Source: Streptomyces sp. TLI_171 (GTDB lineage: Bacteria; Actinomycetota; Actinomycetes; Streptomycetales; Streptomycetaceae). Taken from it: a DNA stretch of 64,000 nt. How positions within the stretch are numbered: the first letter of the stretch is position 1; the number at the start of each line of letters is the position of its first letter. Position numbers and translations under genes: made by a program. Positions 63,208-64,000 of the stretch are shown one piece after another. The DNA lies in the NCBI RefSeq assembly GCF_003610255.1, contig NZ_RAPS01000001.1, forward strand, positions 3,844,001 through 3,908,000. The letters run 5' to 3'. Below the pieces are notes generated by a model. That model searched no databases and was not told where the DNA came from. It saw only the letters and a list, made by a program, of their open reading frames with translations.

Positions 63208-63237
63208 TTCATATGCTTCGTCCACCACGAAGGTCAA
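63208..63237 (-). promoter_or_regulatory. promoter of bpa (TTGACC - 18 - TATGAA)
   Basis: On the minus strand the -35 is TTGACC (63237-63232) and the -10 is TATGAA (63213-63208), 6 nt before the ATG. Confidence 0.5.
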
Positions 63238-63292
63238 CGAAGCTGCCCCCGGGAAAGTCCCGGACGGCGCCCTCCGGCGTCCCGGACCGGGC

Positions 63293-64000
63293 TCACCTGC
63301 GGCGCAGCTTCAGACCCACGAGCCCGAAGCCGAGCCCCATCAGCCCCAGGCCGACGCCCAGCGGCAGCTGGAGCGCCGAGGGGTCGTTCCAGTGCACCGG
63401 GCCCACCGCCCGGGCCGGCCCCGCCGCCAGCGCCCCGCCCGCCAGCGGCGGCTGCTCCGCCGCGGCGGGACTCGCCGGGATCTCGGCCGCATCCGCGTCC
63501 TGGCCCCAGCCCAGCGCCGGTGCCTGCGCCGTGGGCACCGCCCGCGGCTCCGGCAGCGCCGGCTGCCCGCTGTCCTCCGGCGCCGGCGCGGTCCCGTCCG
63601 CCGACGGCGCCGGCTGCGGCCCTACCGGAACGGCCGGAACCACCGGCTGCTGGTGCCGCCCGTGCTCGTGGGCCCCGGGCGCTTCCGGCGCCGCGCTCGG
63701 CGAAGGCGAGGGCGAGGGCGAAGGGGAGGGCGAGGGTGACCCGGAGGGCGAGGGCGAAGCGGAGGGGGCGGACGGGGGCGATGCGTCGGGCGAGGGCAGC
63801 GCGGAAGCCGGGGCGGAGGGCCCCGCCGGGCCGTCCTCCGAGGCCGGCGCGGACGGTTCCGCGGGAGCGTCCGGCGAGGCCGCCGTCCGGGTCGCCGTGG
63901 CGCTGGTGCCGGGCACCGCCGGGACCGGCACGGATATCGCGCCGTCGATCGGGCCGACCGGATCCCCGGCCCCGGGCAGCGGACTGCTCGCCGTGGTCGC
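63293..64000 (-). CDS. Ser/Pro-rich surface protein, N-terminus outside the window
   Basis: The frame is open to the right edge, so at least 235 residues are seen and the start is missing. The protein is low in complexity: Ala/Pro/Ser-rich with a run of Ser-Pro repeats at about 63700-63780, then His/Gln-rich sequence. The C-terminus has one membrane helix (LPLGVGLGLMGLGFGLVGL) and a basic KLRRR tail, as in cell-wall or membrane-anchored proteins. No LPxTG-type sorting motif was found. It is probably extracellular with the N-terminal part exposed. Confidence 0.65.
   Translation of the reverse strand, partial: ATTASSPLPGAGDPVGPIDGAISVPVPAVPGTSATATRTAASPDAPAEPSAPASEDGPAGPSAPASALPSPDASPPSAPSASPSPSGSPSPSPSPSPSPSPSAAPEAPGAHEHGRHQQPVVPAVPVGPQPAPSADGTAPAPEDSGQPALPEPRAVPTAQAPALGWGQDADAAEIPASPAAAEQPPLAGGALAAGPARAVGPVHWNDPSALQLPLGVGLGLMGLGFGLVGLKLRRR

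Noticed and set aside
63700..63790. short regular repeats that might suggest a CRISPR-like or minisatellite array
   Set aside because: They are in-frame Ser-Pro codon repeats within a surface-protein gene, without spacers of constant length.

Overview
This is a chromosomal segment of a streptomycete (Streptomyces or Kitasatospora). The support is very high G+C, codon third positions that are almost always G or C, many GTG starts, -10 boxes of the TAGGCT/TAGCCT type only 6-8 nt before start codons (leaderless genes), and actinobacterial families such as mycothiol-dependent MDMPI proteins, DUF3151, DUF3152, Lsr2, Bpa and purSQL. From memory, the gene order resembles several S. coelicolor core blocks: clpB...pyrE-fba, then lsrL-purSQL-purC-purD, then bkd-response regulator-kinases. 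No phage, insertion sequence or CRISPR array was seen.

Layout. 1-4930 (minus strand): an operon-like array of five complete paralogous LuxR-C-terminal regulators, plus the probable start of a sixth at the left edge. 5.5-7.7 kb: a TDT-family transporter divergent from a LysR regulator. 7.7-13.8 kb: clpB with an HspR (HAIR) operator, a YbjN protein, a DUF4419 protein and an aminotransferase. 13.8-14.6 kb: a gap holding remnants of broken genes. 14.6-23.8 kb: DUF2617, a membrane spermidine-synthase-like protein, a CoxG-like protein, pyrE, DedA, fbaA, DUF3151, a lipoprotein, DUF3152 and an MDMPI protein.

23.8-30.5 kb is the accessory island. It holds a P-loop/WD40 protein divergent from a two-gene type-VII-style toxin unit (a WXG100-like helical protein and a C-terminal nucleic-acid deaminase toxin). 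Three SUKH-4 immunity paralogues follow, then a protein that appears to fuse a SUKH-4 domain to a second deaminase domain of the same type as the toxin. This is the most unusual part of the window.

30.5-45.5 kb is dominated by purine synthesis (purL, purQ, purS, purC, purD). Interspersed are an Lsr2-family protein, twin tRNA-Gly genes, an ABC exporter with its own two-component system, a DMF-amidase-like protein and an M48-like protein that has lost its zinc motif. 46-53.5 kb: a SLATT protein, an unknown protein with a GntR regulator, a nitrilase, an MDMPI protein, an MFS transporter, an M64 peptidase and a small XRE regulator. 53.6-64 kb: a branched-chain 2-oxoacid dehydrogenase operon (E1 alpha, E1 beta, E2) divergent from a NarL/DosR-type response regulator, then a phosphotransferase, two Ser/Thr kinases, the proteasome activator Bpa and a partial Ser-Pro-rich surface protein running off the right edge.

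Start codons were chosen by Shine-Dalgarno spacing, a leaderless -10 or family length; where ambiguous, the alternatives are stated.
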